Origin: Capsicum annuum
Lineage: Eukaryota; Streptophyta; Magnoliopsida; Solanales; Solanaceae
DNA length: 64,000 nucleotides
Assembly (NCBI RefSeq): GCF_002878395.1
Contig: NC_061114.1
Location: 166,165,642 to 166,229,641, forward strand
Reading direction: 5' to 3'
The stretch's first letter is position 1. Every line of letters starts with the position of its first letter. Below are positions 11,985 to 24,178 of this stretch, piece after piece. The notes beneath the pieces were generated by a model. It was given only the letters and a program-made list of their open reading frames with translations, had not been told where the DNA came from and ran no database searches. The translations under genes and the position numbers were made by a program.

Positions 11985-13478
11985 AGTTAAGAAAAGGTTC
12001 TCTAATTATCATCAAGAACTTCAAGGTTTCTGGCAATACTTCAGAATACAGAACAATAACCAGTGATCTTGAAATTACTTTCTTGCAAATTACTGTGATC
12101 TAAAAGCTAGCAGAAGAGGTTGTTCAAATTCCTTTACATGGATTTCAATTTATTCATCCCAACATAATTCCGTCGAGGATAAATAAAAATATAGTATTGT
12201 GAGATATATTTAGTACTTGGATAAATAACAAAATATCCAAGTACAAAAGTAACATCCATCCTGATAATGTTGTAGATGTTGTCGGGTGCTTGTGCGGCAT
12301 CGGTGAGATAGAAAGTGTTACAGAAAAGTAAAAGATGATATATTCGCATTCTCACTAATTAGTAAACCTCTTATACCACTTTAATTAATTTCCGTTTGCT
12401 CTCTTCGACTAAAATGTGACACATTGTTTAACTTCAATAAGTGTAGACGTTTGAGTACACGTGTAACTTTAATTTGCATCTAAGAGTATACAAATGTTTA
12501 TCTTAGACTAATAGATTTGTTCATATTTCCTATGGATAGTTCTGTTGAATAAATAATTACTTTATGGGAAGAACACAAAAAGAAATTTGATCTATACATA
12601 ATTCTAATTTAGGCCTTTACATAATCATCGACACTTCAACAATTGTTAAGGAATTTCATGGTAAATTTGTAGTCTATACTTATTTTTTTTGCTCCATTTT
12701 CCCTAACAATATGTAGGCATGTTATACTTAATCTGGACTTTCATTGTGAACAGGAGAAGTTTCTTTTGCCACAACTGCAACAACCAAATTATTTGTTAAT
12801 CTGAAAATTGATTACATCAGCTTACTCATGGAAAAGTTTGTGAAAAATCTATTGGGATATAAACTATTGCAAGCACTTTAGGCAATAACATTCCATTGGA
12901 GAAGAGATGTTTCAGAATCGAATGACCATTATGAGCTGTTGAAAAATGTTTGGTCTGCCGATATACAAGTTTGTCCCCTATTTATGCTTTCTTCCAAATA
13001 ATAATATTCATTTGATTCTCATGCTCCTACTATATAGTTGTTTTTTAGTGTTTGAAATGCAAAGTTACTCTTTTGGGCCAAAATCACCAAAATAGATAAC
13101 TATTTCAAATGGTATTACCTTTCCTGCAACTTAAGAAAAAAGATAGTAGAGCACACCGACGGTTTCTACAAATGCCTCAAATGTGCAAAAGTTTGTGAGT
13201 TCCTCTGGTCAGGAAAGAAATCAATGATATCACGTAACTCACAAGTATCTCTTCCATAAATGAAACTGACCATCTATATGTAGGCACCAGATACACCTAC
13301 ATGTCAATGACACAAAAGGGGGACTACCATGGTCCTGTTTAATGATCTTGCAGAAAAGTTGCTAGACACCTCGACTTTTAAGTTGGTCAATAGGCTATCA
13401 TCGAATAATAATGATGTGTCACAACAAATTCAAAACCTATCCAACAATGAATTTGTGTTCAAGATTAAACTGAACTGA
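11985..13478 (+). pseudogene. RPA1-like (replication protein A large subunit family) pseudogene
   Basis: Several plus-strand segments read in order as pieces of a plant RPA70-type single-stranded-DNA-binding protein. (1) 11985-12100 contains KLRKGSLIIIKNFKVSGNTS, the entry into an OB-fold. (2) From 12110 there is AEEVVQIPLHGFQFIHPN, then at about 12250-12328 NVVDVVGCLCGIGEIESVTE, the next OB-fold strand pattern. (3) From 12753 there is SFATTATTKLFVNLKIDYIS, behind a CAG acceptor-like site. (4) 13077-13478 contains DNYFKWYYLSCNLRKK and DGFYKCLKCAK, a zinc-ribbon with its first CxxC broken (CNLR), then TTMVLFNDLAEKLLDTSTF and a final FVFKIKLN before TGA at 13476. Stops at 13257, 13281 and 13308 and missing linkers show that it is dead. 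RPA binds ssDNA in replication and repair; related genes are also carried by plant Helitrons. I see no helicase or Helitron ends, so origin is open. Confidence 0.78.
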
Positions 13479-14288
13479 TAGAGTAGGAGACTTACCGATT
13501 TTCTTGTTATAGCTTAACAGTTGCCTATCAACAAAATAGGTTGCCTAACATGTTTCAACAATGCTAAAATAGTAAGTAAATGAGACAATGATTTTTACAT
13601 GGAAAACACCCAACTCAAAAAGGTGTGAAAAATCATGATCTGTACCTCTATAGGATTTTATCCCAAACTTCATAAAACACTTTGAACCTAAGCAAACAAC
13701 AAATTACAAGACTTTTATAATCTAGGAATTATAAACTCTAACTCCTACTTCAACACTACCCACAGACCTCTTAAGGTATGTTGTTTTCCAAGTCTTTGAG
13801 TTCCCAAACTTGAAGACAGTAATCCTAACTCAGTTTATACTTCACTGAGACTAGAATTACATAGAAATTACAACTCAAGAACCAAAACTAATACATAGAA
13901 ACTAAGACAACTTACTTTCTAAGTAATAGCAACAGGTTCAACTATGTGTTTCTTCAAGCTGCGAATTGCAAGTCAATTTGCCAATTGCCTTTTTCTTTAT
14001 GAGTGCGTGAGTGAATGTGAAAGTCACACTATCTATTTAAACACAACTCTCCAAAGAGTCCTTCTTCATATCAGAATTCCATCTCTAGTGAAACTCTCGA
14101 CTCTTCAGAGTTTGTTGTGAAGTGAACCTCCTTCTTCAAGTAGAACTCCTACTTTAGCTTAACCACCCTTATCTTCAAGTGTTGTAATCAACCTCAAAGT
14201 CTTTTATTTCACACGTGATCAACACTTTGATTTTATCAACTCAAACACTTTATCCACTCCTGAAACCAACTGTTATTGTCTTCATGTA
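13479..14288. other. Repeat-like noncoding segment, possibly part of a Copia LTR (minus)
   Basis: No coding region is seen. Read on the minus strand, a stretch at about 13640-13580 resembles the conserved GGTGTTTTCCA(C/T)GTAAA phrase found in the R-U5 part of many plant Copia LTRs. I see no paired LTR, PBS or target duplication, so the assignment is tentative. It ends abruptly at the LTR of element F. Confidence 0.35.
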
Positions 14289-16445
14289 TGACACGATCCA
14301 ACTAGGGCCTAACTGTGTCAGGTGCCTCAAGCCCAATCGGGACCAAAGACCACCCCTAATACCCAACCATAACCACCCTACACCTGATGTTGGATGAATT
14401 TTGATTCTATAACATAACAATATGGAACTATCATAAATCAAATATAGTCAAATGGTGTCAACCACAATACCAATACCAATGCCAAGGCTGACACTAATAC
14501 CGACACCGCCCATGCTAACCAAAAGTAGTCTCACAAAGCCTCTATCCGACATAAAAAAAACATCTGGTCAGGAAATTCCCCCGACCATAGCCAAAAACCA
14601 AAGTATAAGAAATAAACGAAGTATGTAGAGAAGTCCATAACATGAAATGGATCCTTCCAGAGTATGGAAGATCGCCACTTTAATCCGAAATAAAGCTGCC
14701 CCCGAATCCAAGTTACTGAGCAGGAGGAGTAGTATGACTGATTCCTGCATCGCGTGGTGATACAACGCCTGAAGATGGGTTAGTGAGTGAACACTAGCAT
14801 TTACTTACGAGTAAGGATAAAATAATGTAAACATTTAAAACCAAGTAAATAACCAAATGCAATCACATCCACACACACACACACACACATATATATAATC
14901 CATGCTGGGAAAGGGGACTAGGTTTAGCATGCATTTAAAACCTTAACCTGGGTTTATGTAGCTTTACCATCATAATCCACCCATGGGCTATATGGGTCTA
15001 GTGTTACCCTCTGAATGGGTCCCATTGCGTGTATCCGCATGAACCAGAGATATCACAGGGGATGGGGATTCTCGTGTACCCTTCACTCTCCATGATACAT
15101 ATGTACAAGTACAAACTTAGGGGATTCCCGTGTACTCCACAAGTATAAGGTCACCTTGACCAACCTTTATGTCAGCAAACATGAGTTTCTAGTGTCCATC
15201 ATTTGGACTCACACCTTCATAGTAAGCTATGACAACTCACCATTATTACCATATTAAAACCATCAAAACACAAGCAAACCACTAATTCCATGTGTTAATT
15301 ACTAAGGCATTATATAGTGGTATCATCATACCGACTATAGCTTGCAAGCAATGTCATTAGCCAACACTTAGGGGATTCCCATGTACCCTACCTGATTACC
15401 AATTAAACCAAATCCATGGCCACTAAGGCCTTTTGAAATCATTTAAAACCATTTAAACTAATTTAGGTTCCATAACCATATTATGCAATGCAATATTTTC
15501 AATAAAATTCAAACCATGAGACAAAACCATTCTCATAGGCATTTTAACAAACATGTTGAGGGAATATAGTTTCTAAAACCAAGAACCAATTGACCATTCC
15601 TATGAAAACACATGTTCAATTCCATAATTTTAACATGAAAACCATAAGAAAAGTATGCGAAAATAATATTCATCCATTAACAACCTAAACCCCCAGCATG
15701 TAATTCAAACCCAAACAATACCCATAATTAAATCATGAAAACCATTCACTAAAACATGAATTTAGTTGAACTAACAATGAGGGAGGAGTAACATGCCTTA
15801 GATACCAAAGAGTACGAAGAGAAACCACCCTTGTAAGCCCCGAATTGATTGTATTAGAGAAACCCTAGCCTTTCTTAAACTAAGAGCCTTGAGAGAGATT
15901 TGAGAGTGTTTTAGGAGTATTTTGATCTTTCAAAGTGAAGAGTGAGGGACCAATTAATGTTATAGGATGTGGTTATTAAGGTTTTTGGGGTGGGAAATAT
16001 CTAAAATGTCCTCAGCTTAAAAGTTAAAAAATATGCGCAGGAGGATACAACTCCCCCCTAACTTGTACACATAACATACGAATGGTACCCATCACTCGTA
16101 CCCTAGACAGAATATCGAATCCAATCCTATCCAACATACAACCACAAGGACCAACTCATATCCAATCATATGATTGGAACCCATAAACAGTACCCTAGGA
16201 AAAATCATCTAGGCTAAATATGGGACATCATACGGTTTGGCACTATACTTCTCGTACCCTAACATATGACTAGTATGATGTCTTCTCGTACCTTGGACAA
16301 AATACAACCTAGATCAATTGATTATCATCTGACCAAGACCCCCTAAACCGTACCCATATCATATGAATAGTAAGCCTAAGTCGTATGATGTTCAAAGAGT
16401 TCAAAACTCAAGAAATATCTAAATATCAAAACCCAGGGTGTTTCA
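14289..16445 (-). repeat. 3' LTR of element F
   Basis: On the plus strand it runs from TGACACGATCC to GGGTGTTTCA. Shared blocks with the LTR at 20945-23010 include the (ca)n/(ta)n microsatellite at 14870-14898 and the phrase around 14930-15080. Short open frames within it are not conserved as proteins between the two LTRs. Confidence 0.85.
14868..14898. repeat. (CA)n(TA)n microsatellite in the LTR of F
   Basis: An uninterrupted run of about ten CA units is followed by TA units. The equivalent site in the other LTR (about 21518-21536) has a shorter, TA-rich run. Confidence 0.85.
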
Positions 16446-16460
16446 ATTATCCCCCACTTA
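16446..16460 (-). promoter_or_regulatory. Polypurine tract of element F
   Basis: On the minus strand the purine-rich AAGTGGGGGATAAT lies directly before the 3' LTR. It is the expected plus-strand DNA primer site. Just upstream is GAGGATGAATGATCT, a variant of the motif that precedes the PPT in B, C and D. Confidence 0.75.
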
Positions 16461-16689
16461 GATCATTCATCCTCATATAATGGAACAAGGCAGTACAAGC
16501 ATGATTATACCCCACCACCTCAACTCTAACCTTTAACTAATTTAGAGAACAAAGATTCAAGGAAATCAATCTTTCCTTTAACTAAGTTAGAAAACAAAGA
16601 TATGATAAAGAACATATAACTTTCGCACGAATTTCTGGAGCAAAAAATAGGAATGGACACTTGGACTTTATGTACTCTTTCACTTCCCT

Positions 16690-17969
16690 AGTAGCTTTTT
16701 CAACCTTGTGGTTCCCCCGAGAGAACCTTAACCGAAGCTACATACTTGGTCTGCAACTGATGAACCTGCCAATCTAATATCTCAATCGGGACCTCCTCAT
16801 AAGACAAGAAATCTAAAAGACCCAATCCTTTTAAAGGAACAACAGATAAAGGATCATCTATGCATTTTTGCAAGATAGAGACATAGAAAACCAGATGAAT
16901 GGAGTTCAAACTAGAAGGAAACTCCAAATTATACGCAACATTACCAGCCCTTCTCAAAACCAAGTATGGACCAACATATCAGGGACTAAGTTTCCCCTTC
17001 TTCCTAAACTGCATCACTCCCTTCATAGAAGACATCATTAGGAACACCCTATCCCCAACCTCCAACTTTAACTCTTGTTGCCTCACATCTGCTTAGGATT
17101 TTTGGCGACTTAGTCCAGACTTTGTTCTATCTCGAATCACCTTTACCTTCTCCATGGCTTGGTGAACCAAATCCAGGCCAAATATCTCTGCCTCACCAAC
17201 CTCGAACCACCCAATAGGAAGACCTATACCTCCTACTATATAAGGCCTCGAATGAAGCCATCCCAATACTGGAGTGGTAGCTATTATTATAGTCAAACTT
17301 CATAAGAGGTAAATGCTCAACCCAACTACCACCATAGTCAATCATACAAGCACGAAGCATGTCCTCCAATGTTTGAATAATCCTTTCTACTTGCTTATCC
17401 GACTATGGGTGGAAAGCTATACTAAGACTGTCCTTCGTCCCCAAGCCTTTTTGAAACTACCACCAAAAGTGAGATGTAAATTGAGTACCACAATCTAAGA
17501 TGATAGAAATTGGTACCCCATGAAGCTTCACAATTTCATGAAGATACAACCTCGCATAATCCTCAGCCAAAAAGTTAGTCCTCACTGGAAAAAAGTGAGC
17601 AGACTTTGTCATCCTATCTATAATGACCCAAATCAAATCAAACTGATTATGAAACAGAGGAAGATCGATAATGAAATCTATGTTTATCACTTCCCACTTC
17701 CACTTTGATAACTCAACTTCTTGATACAATCTTTCGGGCCTTATGTGCTTAACTTTCACTTATTGACACACCAACCACTTAGCCATAAAATTCACTACAT
17801 CCCTCTTCATATTGTTCCACCAATACATATCCTTGAGGTCATGATCCATTTTCGTCGAACTAGGATGAACAACATAGCATGACTCATGCGCCTCAGCCAA
17901 GATCCTTTCACAAACCATCGACATCGGGAACACATAATCTCCCTTGGTACCACAAAGTACCATCACCAC
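16690..17969 (-). pseudogene. Integrase and chromodomain-like tail of element F
   Basis: Minus-strand pieces give, in order: the zinc-binding N-terminus at 17969-17760 (HESCYVVHPSSTKMDHDL and a C-terminal CQ); the catalytic core at 17759-17457 with INIDFIIDLP (first Asp) and [20 protein letters not shown], where the usual SDRGTQF has become LDCGTQF; the C-terminal region at 17296-17093 (PIGWFEVGEAEIFG); and the GPY/F-like to chromodomain part at 16963-16700 (RRAGNVAYNLEFPSSLNSIH and LDWQVHQLQTKYVASVKVL). The pieces are separated by stops and frameshifts. Integrase would insert the cDNA, and the chromodomain-like tail directs insertion in this lineage. Not functional. Confidence 0.85.
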
Positions 17970-18099
17970 TAATATTGAATGCCATCACCTTACACCCACC
18001 AATATCACCCTTGATCCTCATCAATACAAGATCTAACATTTGCTTTTTCTTGATTTCAACATGCAAAGATGACTACACCACTTTCTGAATGAGCACGCC

Positions 18100-19460
18100 A
18101 CCATCCTTAGAGTTCAAGAGGAAAACTCCAAGGTTAGCCAAACAGTGAATGTCCTTCACCAACTCCTACTTCTCCTTATCCACATGAGCTATAATCCCTA
18201 TGGATAACATGCTAAGAGTATCAGCAAACACATTAGCTTTACCTGGATGGTAGTGAAGACTTATATCATAATCCTTGATAAGCTCAAGCCATTTTTTTTG
18301 CCTGAGGTTAAGCTCTTTCTGAGTAAACACATACTATAGGCTCATATGATCAGAAAAGATATCCATATGAATCTTCCATGCACCTTTAACTATTTAGAGG
18401 AATAACCTATCACCTTACTATGTTGCATTAAAATACAACCAATCCCCATATAGGATGCATCACAATAAACCACAAACCCATAGTGCTTCATGTAAAGTCA
18501 AAATGAAAGACAAATTTAGCTTATCCTTTAGCTTCTCGAAACTACCCTCACAAGCATCAGACCATAAAAACTTTACCTTTTTCTAAGTTAATGGGGTAGC
18601 TATAGAAGAAAAACTATCCACAAACCTTCTATAGTAGCCACCAAAACCTAAGAAACTCTGAATATCGTTTGGAGTCACAGGTCTAGGCCACTTCTTAACC
18701 ACTGCAACCTTTGTAGCCCACCATGATCCCTTCATTAGAAATGATATGACCCAGAAAAGTGACAACGTTCAACCAGAATTCACATTTCAAAAACTTGGCA
18801 TACAATTGCTTCCCCTTTAAGATATGCAACACCACACAGAGGTAATCGACATGATCCACCTCACACTTAAAGTATACCAAAATATCATCTATGAACACAA
18901 TAATGAACAAGTCCAAAAATTGACGAAAAACCCTATTCATCAAATCCATAAATGCCACCGAGGCATAGGTCAACCCAAAAGATATAACCAGAAACTCAAA
19001 ATGCCCATACCGAGTATGAAAAGAAGTCTTACGGATGTCAATCTCCCAAACAATAAGCTGATCATAACCTAATCAAAGATCTATTTTGGAGAAAAACTTA
19101 GCACCCTACAATTGATTAAACGAATCATCCATTCTCAGAAGTGGATACTTATTCTTTACCATTACCTTATTCAACTATCAATAATAAATACACATCCAAA
19201 GGGAACTATCCTTCTTATGCACGAATAACACCAGTTCACCCCCCGGGGCCACACTACGATGGATGAATCCCTTATTTAAAAAATGTTTTAATTTCTTCTT
19301 AAACTCCTACAACTCAGCAAAAGCCATTCTATACAAAGGAGTAGAAATTGGAGGAGTGTCCAAAACAAGATCAATCCCAATCTCAATCTCCCTATCTGGG
19401 GGAACACCAGGAAAGTCATCTGGAAAGACCTCAGGAAATTCATTCACCACTTGAACAGAA
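18100..19460 (-). pseudogene. Reverse transcriptase and RNase H of element F
   Basis: Reverse transcriptase is recognised at 18973-18695 by [20 protein letters not shown] followed by IDDILVYFK; the FIDD box holds the two catalytic aspartates. Next come [20 protein letters not shown], then at 18765-18583 RPVTPNDIQSFLGFGGYYRR, the start of the RNase H side. The upstream RT part (19400-19000) is broken by many stops. RNase H at 18560-18100 is only traceable in pieces. Both enzymes would copy RNA into cDNA; neither can be made here. Confidence 0.82.
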
Positions 19461-19479
19461 TGCAAAGAAGGACCCTATG

Positions 19480-20735
19480 AGTTAGAATCTTTAACCCAGA
19501 CTATATGATAGAGACACCCTTAGAGATTAATCTATGATCTCTAAGATATGATATAAACTTCCCCTTAGTGGCTGGAGAACCACCCTTTCACTTAATAATT
19601 GGCTCATTAGGAAATTTAAAGATGACCTTACAGGTCCTACATTCTAAGGTTTTATAGCACGAGTGCAACCAATCCATCCCTAATATGACACCAAAGTCCA
19701 CTAATTCGAAAAAATCCACCAAAGTTTCTTTACTACCAATAGATATCATGCATCCCCTATAGACTCTTTAGAAATCACAGAGTTACCTACCTGCTAGGAG
19801 CACTAAAATTTGAGTAAGAACCAAAATTTCCCCACTTCTTCTTGGGCATCTTACCACCATCCCTGCCACTCTGCTGTTGGCCACCACCCTGCTCAGAGAA
19901 CCTAAACTTATTTCCCTGTCTCTCCCCTATCTCAGTTTATTTTTTTTCTTTCTCTACCTACAGCATGTGCCAACCAGTCGAGAGATATCTATGTCCTTGA
20001 TCAACAAGGCAACTTTACCCTCTAAGATCAACTCATGAGATAGTACCAAAGAAAACTTCCTCATCTAGGCCCTCATACTAGAAACTATCTCCGAATCATA
20101 CCTCGATAACTGGTAAAACTTTAAGGCATACTACTTGACTAATATCTTACCCTGCTTTAGATTAACAAACTCTTCTGCTCTTGCTTTCCTCAACTCCTAA
20201 GGAAAGAAGTAGTTTAGAAAAGCATTAGAGAAATCCTCCTATAGAGATGACTCAACATCATCACCCCTTTCCTGATACTATCCATCAAACCATTAGTGCA
20301 CCACATCTTTCAGCTGGTAGGTGGCAAAATCCACGCCCTCTATATTACTGGCCTACATAACTCAAAAACTCTTTTCCATCTCATCCAGAAAACCTTAAGA
20401 AACTTCCCCAGCCTTAACACTTGTAAAGGTTAGAAGGTTCAACCTCATGACCTAGACAACCTTTGTGGCCTTAAAAGATGGAGTAATAGGAACATCACGC
20501 TCAAATTGAGTAGCTATCACTTGTGCCACCATATGAATGGAATGATGAAACACCACATTCATCACTTCAGATTGAGCAATTTGAGATAGACTAGAGAGAA
20601 TCAGTGGAACTCTAGGACAATTAGGAACTAGGCCCCTGGACTGGGTCTGGACTCTATAAGTAAAGTGTGTCCCATCTACATTATCCCTAGTTGGGATAGA
20701 GGAGTTTTTGTAACCTTCAGATCATCGAGGCATAA
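19480..20735 (-). pseudogene. gag and protease of element F
   Basis: A likely gag start is the ATG at 20735 (minus), giving MPR, a stop, then SEGYKNSSIPTRDNVDGTHF. The capsid region follows with the expected order, including VNLKQGKILVKYYALKFYQL at about 20170-20110. At about 19730-19600 the protease-end block LVDFGVILGMDWLHSCYKTL is readable, as in other Tekay/Del elements. Many codons expected to be Gln are TAG. No full-length protein exists. Confidence 0.75.
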
Positions 20736-20930
20736 ATTGAAAAGCAAACAAATAGGAATTAGAGAAGAATTCAGGACTTATACTCCATAGCTTAAAAACA
20801 GAACACAAGAAAGAGAAACATTCATAAATACCTTATAGCCTCTCCTTTATGAGTGTGGCACACTACACACCCTTAAAAGAGACTTTACTCGACATGGCTT
20901 TGTCGACTACCAATTGACCATGAACCTAGG

Positions 20931-20943
20931 GCTCTGATACCAA
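20931..20943 (-). promoter_or_regulatory. tRNA-iMet-type PBS of element F
   Basis: On the minus strand TGGTATCAGAGC lies two bases from the 5' LTR. It is complementary to the 3' end of initiator Met tRNA, the usual primer of this lineage. Confidence 0.85.
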
Positions 20944-20944
20944 T

Positions 20945-23010
20945 TAGACATAACCCAAACTAGGGCTTAGTCATGTCAGGTGGCTCGAGTCTAACCAGGA
21001 TTAGAGACCACCCCCAATACCCAAACATAACCAACATGCAACCTGTCAGATGAATTTAGTACACATAACAAGATAGAGTAATCATAAATCAAATAACTTC
21101 AAATGATGTCACCTTTAATACCATACTAATGCCAAGGCTGACACCAATACCGACACTACCTATGCCAACCTAAAGTAGGCTCACAAAGCCTCTAACTAAA
21201 ATTTAAAAAGTATTTGATCGAGATATGACCCGGACCATATAAAAAACCAAAGTCCATGAAATAACAAAAGTATATAGAGAAGTCCATAACATGAAATGGA
21301 GTCTTCTGGAGTACGGAAGCTCACTGCTTTAATCCAACACAAAGTTGTCCCCGAATCTAATCATTAAGCAGGAGGATTAGTATGGGCAGTTCTTTTATCA
21401 TGTGGGGATACAATTCCTGAAGAAGGGTTAGCGAGGGAACGCTAGCATATACTCAGGAATAAGGATAAAATAATGCCAATATTTAAAACCAAGTAAGTAA
21501 CCAAGTGAAATCACATTCATACATATATATATATATTCCATTCTAGGAAGGGAACCGATTTTAGCATATATTTAAAATCTTAACCGAGGTTGTGTAGCTT
21601 GACCATCCCAAAACTACCCATGAGCTATATGGGTCCAGTGTTACCACCTGGACGGAATCCAGTGCGTGCAGCCACATAAACTAGAGATATCATAGGGGTC
21701 GAGGATTCTCGCACCCTCTATGATATATATATATTCAAGTATAAATTAGGGGATTCCGGTGTAACCCACAAGTTTATGGTCGCCACGACCAACCCTCATA
21801 TCGACAAATATGAGTTTCCAGTGTTCGTCTATCGAAATTACACCCTTACGGTCAGCTATCACATCCTGCCATTATTGCCCAATTAAAACCTTTAGCACAT
21901 AACTAAACAACCAATTCTAAAAGTTAATCTCTAATGCATTATGAAATGGGATCATCATACCGACTATAGCTTGCAAGCAATGTCATTATCCAACACTTAG
22001 AGGATCTCCATATACCCCATGGACTCTATTACAAAGATTGTACCCCACATGGTTTTTAAAACTAAATCCATGGACACCAAAGCCTTTCCAAACCATTTAA
22101 AACCAACCAAACCAATGTAAGCTCAATTACCATATTATGTAATGCAAAGATTTCAATAAAAGTCAAACAATGTGACAAAACCATTCTCATTGGCATTTTA
22201 ACAAATATTTTAAGGGCATATAGTTTCCAAACCAAAATAAAGAACCACTTAACCATTCCCATGCAACCACATGTTTAAACCAATATTATAACATGAAAAA
22301 TCTTAAATAGAACATTGAAAAACATCATCTAACCATTAAAAACCAAAACCCCCAACATATATTTCAAAACCAACACACACCCATAATTATACGATGAAAA
22401 CTATTAAATAAAACATTCTTTTAGTTGAACTAACAATGAGGGGGAGTAACATGTCTTACATAACGAAAAAGACGGAGAGAAACCACCCCTTAGAGCCTTA
22501 ATTGATTGCTTTGAAGAAAACCTTAGCCTTTCTTAAACCAAGAGCTTGAGAGAGATTTAAGAGTTTTTAAAGTATTTTTGAATAAGAATAATAGGTTAAA
22601 TGAAGTCTGAATAGTGTTTTAAGTCATGGGGTCAAAAGGGGTTAAGGGAGGAAATGTTCAAAATACCCTCAACTTAAAAGTTGAAAAATAAATACAGGTG
22701 GGTACAGTTTGGGTACCTTACTCATAACCCATCATACGATTAGTACCCCAAACTCATACCCCAAATAGTATCTCAAGGTCTTGACACCGTTTATCATATG
22801 ATTTTCCCTACTCCTCTCATACCCTCCCTATACGACTCGTATGAAGTCTAGTCATACCTTGGCCAGTGAATGACCTACCACACACTAATTATCATATAAA
22901 TTGGGATTCTAAGATGTACCCACATCATACGACTAGTAATCTTGAGTTGTATGATAGCCAGCAAGTTCAAAACCCATAAAATTTCTAAGGGTCAAACTTA
23001 GGATGTGTCA
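20945..23010 (-). repeat. 5' LTR of element F
   Basis: On the plus strand it runs from TAGACATAACCC to GGATGTGTCA and aligns with 14289-16445 over its length, with many substitutions and small indels. It is the promoter-bearing copy for the minus-strand transcript. Confidence 0.85.
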
Positions 23011-23978
23011 TAAATACTGATTTGTTGCTAAATATTGGTTAGTTGATAAATATTGCCTAGTTTCTAAATATTGGTTAGTTGATAATTAATGATTAGTGGA
23101 TAAGTGATGCTTAGTTGATAAATGATGATTTATTGAAATATGAGGATTAGTTGCTACGTGACGGATAGTTAGTAAGTATTGACTTATTTACAAATGATGA
23201 ATATGGATAATTAATGATTATAATATGGTATGACTTGTATGATTTTTGATTCTATTATGAGAGTTGATAAAAGCTTATCAGGGCCTGCGATGGGTTATTT
23301 ACTTTTTTGCATTAATTAGCGTATTAGAGCCAATTCTGTAATAATGAATAAATGTGTTGATTCTTTATGTAAAGTTATTCTAGTATTTTAGTTTATTTAC
23401 TTATTTATGTACATCGACATTGGATTTGATTCAGGTTCATTTCTATACCTTGACTTATTTATATTATCTTGCATTTTATCATATTTATATCATGATTTAG
23501 CTTAGTTAGTTGATGATGCCTACTGAGTACCCATTGTTTTGGTACTCATACTATACTTTTGTACCTTTTTTGTGTAGATTCGAGTAGTAGTTATTGTTGT
23601 TGATTCATGTTCATGCAGTGTTGATATCCGGAGATAAGGGGAACTCTTGGAGTTTGAGTCGCCCATTTCCTTCTATTTTTCTATATTCAGAATTTTGTTT
23701 TGAGACGTATGTATTAATTATTCTAGATACTGGGATTGTATTTTTACTACTAGATACACTTATATTGGATCTACCAAGTCATGGATGGTATTTATGTAGT
23801 GACTAACTTTATGCTATTTCTATTGTCTTATTTATTTATTATGCTGTATTGCCTATTAGGCCCTTTTGGAGATTTTCCACCAAATTAACCCATTATGTTT
23901 AACTTTGGGTTATGGTTTGGCTTACCTATTGCCGGGATAAAGCAGGTGCCATCATGACTCATAAATCAGGCTGTGATA
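23011..23978 (+). repeat. Partial 5' LTR of element G
   Basis: The right end is set by the PBS at 23981. Features shared with the LTR of element A (29200-29640) include CTACTGAGTACC, then a ..GGTACTCATAC.. block, and GTGCCATCATGA close to the end, so the families are related. The left part (23011-23210) is a degenerate tandem repeat. No TG start is seen, so the left end is missing. Confidence 0.7.
23012..23210. repeat. Degenerate tandem repeat (TAAATATTGGTTAGTTGA-like units)
   Basis: Repeated variants of TAAATATTGGTTAGTTGATA and TAAATGATGATTAGTTG occur about every 20-25 bases. The units are too diverged for an exact count. Confidence 0.65.
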
Positions 23979-23980
23979 AA

Positions 23981-23994
23981 TTGGTATCATAGCC
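23981..23994 (+). promoter_or_regulatory. tRNA-iMet-type PBS of element G
   Basis: TTGGTATCATAGCC differs by one base from the canonical TTGGTATCAGAGCC and sits two bases after the LTR end. Confidence 0.82.
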
Positions 23995-24178
23995 TAGGTT
24001 ACACCAGTATTATTGGTGCAAGAACAAGTGTCTAGTAAAGTCCTACGGATCAAATGATGATGTCCATTTCCTACCTTCGAGAGGCTATGGGACATTCTTA
24101 GGAGTTCTTTACTTCTTTCACACACTTAGTGCTAAAAGTCTAAGTTAGTCTATAGAACATCCTTTTAACTTTCGCAGA

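Larger units (their letters stand above)
14289..23010 (-). mobile_element. Element F: complete but degenerate Ty3/gypsy chromovirus-type retrotransposon
   Basis: The 8.7-kb minus-strand element has two LTRs (14289-16445 and 20945-23010), a PPT, a tRNA-iMet-type PBS and gag-PR-RT-RH-IN-chromodomain order, as in the Tekay/Del group. Outer ends are TGACACGATCC and GGATGTGTCA, a good inverted pair. The LTRs differ in length (2157 and 2066 bp) and have many substitutions, and no 5-bp target duplication is visible (ATGTA against TAAAT). Insertion is therefore old, or one flank was rearranged. Confidence 0.88.
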
